Assembly: GCA_015062715.1 (NCBI GenBank)
Contig: SUUD01000130.1
Location: forward strand, 1-6,058
Origin: Olsenella sp.
GTDB taxonomy: Bacteria > Actinomycetota > Coriobacteriia > Coriobacteriales > Atopobiaceae
Direction of reading: 5' to 3'
DNA length: 6,058 nt
The notes beneath the pieces were generated by a model, which made no database searches, had not been told where the DNA came from, and worked only from the letters and a program-made list of their open reading frames with translations. Made by a program: the position numbers and the translations under genes. Positions 5,340 to 6,058 of this stretch are shown in pieces. The first letter of the stretch is position 1. Every line of letters begins with the position of its first letter.

Positions 5340-6058
5340 CCCAGGGCCACGTCCAGCGCCATCATCACCGTGAAGCCCAGGGCAAACAGGACCACGCCCA
5401 CGTTTGAGTGTTGTCCCTCGCTCATCTCGGGGATGAGCTCCTCAACCACCACGTACATCATGGCCCCCGCGGCAAATCCCAGCAGATGGGGGAGGAGCGG
5501 CACGACGAGGCGTGCCGCCATGATGGTCGCCAGCGCGCCGAGGGGCTCCACCACGCCCGAGAGGACCCCGCCCAGGAAGGCCCGACCGCGCCGCATGCCC
5601 TCCGAGCGCAGCGGGAGCGAGATGATGGCCCCCTCGGGGAAGTTCTGGATGGCGATGCCCAGCGCCAGAGCCATGGCGCCCGCCAGGGTGATGGTCGTGG
5701 CGCCCGACATCCAGCCGGCGAAGACCACGCCCACGGCCATGCCCTCCGGGATGTTGTGCAGCGTCACCGCCAGCACCAGCATCGTGGATCTGGCAAGACT
5801 GCTCTTAGGTCCCTCCTCCTGATCCGGATGTCTGTGCAGATGTGGGATAACGTGATCCAGCAAAAGCAGGAACAAGATGCCAAGCCAGAATCCGATGACT
5901 GCCGGGGCGAAAGACCACTTCCCCATCCTGCTTTCCTGCTCTATGGCCGGTATCAGAAGGCTCCAGATGGACGCCGCCACCATGACGCCGGCAGCAAATC
6001 CCGTCAGCGCTCTTTGCACACTCCTGCTGAAGTCCTTCTTGATGAAGAACACGCATGC
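5336..6058 (-). CDS. ZIP-family divalent metal transporter (GufA/ZupT-like), 5' end beyond window
   Basis: The C-terminal 240 codons of a ZIP transporter, which moves Zn2+ or related divalent metals into the cytoplasm. The two metal-site motifs are intact: HNIPEG and, about 37 residues later, QNFPEG. They are followed by GVVEPLGA and VVVEELIPEM, also typical of the family. Between two membrane segments lies a cytoplasmic His loop (HVIPHLHRHPDQEEG) that could bind metal. A GTG at 6052 could be read as a start, but it is probably internal. The frame stays open to the window edge (Ala-Cys precede it), and ACVFF matches the end of the conserved first helix of this family, which would otherwise be missing. 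The gene therefore continues past 6058. Its stop shares CTAG with the toxin's stop on the other strand. The sequence near the right edge looks slightly less GC-rich than the rest. Confidence 0.92.
   Translation of the reverse strand, partial: ACVFFIKKDFSRSVQRALTGFAAGVMVAASIWSLLIPAIEQESRMGKWSFAPAVIGFWLGILFLLLLDHVIPHLHRHPDQEEGPKSSLARSTMLVLAVTLHNIPEGMAVGVVFAGWMSGATTITLAGAMALALGIAIQNFPEGAIISLPLRSEGMRRGRAFLGGVLSGVVEPLGALATIMAARLVVPLLPHLLGFAAGAMMYVVVEELIPEMSEGQHSNVGVVLFALGFTVMMALDVALG

Overview
The window is high-GC bacterial DNA, with G/C strongly preferred at third codon positions. The gene types (an ArlR/OmpR-type two-component pair, a UBA-like/DUF4342 membrane protein, a RelB/DinJ antitoxin next to a PIN toxin, a GufA/ZupT-type ZIP transporter, a MepA-like MATE exporter) fit a host-associated actinobacterium of the Coriobacteriia (Olsenella/Atopobium/Collinsella-like). 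That placement is an inference from family content and base composition, not from a marker gene.

Layout. Four genes read leftward. From right to left they are a UBA-like + DUF4342 membrane protein (3819-4391), a response regulator (3024-3746) overlapping its sensor histidine kinase by 20 nt (1724-3043), and a MATE-family exporter (56-1432). A strong intrinsic terminator (3772-3801) sits between the DUF4342 gene and the response regulator. Its U-tract ends only 11 nt before the regulator's Shine-Dalgarno sequence. The 291-nt gap between kinase and exporter (1433-1723) has no gene. It holds a two-copy direct repeat with an 80-bp period and several inverted copies of a GGGGGATTCGTCCCA motif, which look like a dispersed REP-type element.

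A divergent control region (4392-4558) separates the leftward genes from a rightward toxin-antitoxin operon. It carries an AT-rich 12-bp palindrome with an extra half-site 22 bp away, an extended -10 promoter, and an 8-bp inverted repeat running from the -10 to the antitoxin start codon. The operon encodes a RelB/DinJ-like ribbon-helix-helix antitoxin (4559-4891) and, overlapping it by 8 nt, a PIN-domain ribonuclease (4884-5339). The pairing is notable because RelB/DinJ antitoxins classically neutralise RelE/YafQ-fold toxins. The toxin's stop codon is shared, as CTAG on opposite strands, with a convergent ZIP metal transporter gene whose 5' end runs off the right edge (5336-6058).

Working together: kinase and regulator are a co-translated signalling pair, and antitoxin and toxin are a coupled module that probably represses its own promoter. 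The exporter lies just downstream of the two-component pair in the same direction and could be one of its targets; this is a hypothesis only. I found no RNA genes, insertion sequence or CRISPR array. The least explained parts are the repeat block at 1522-1719 and the layered operator-like sequences at 4463-4559.
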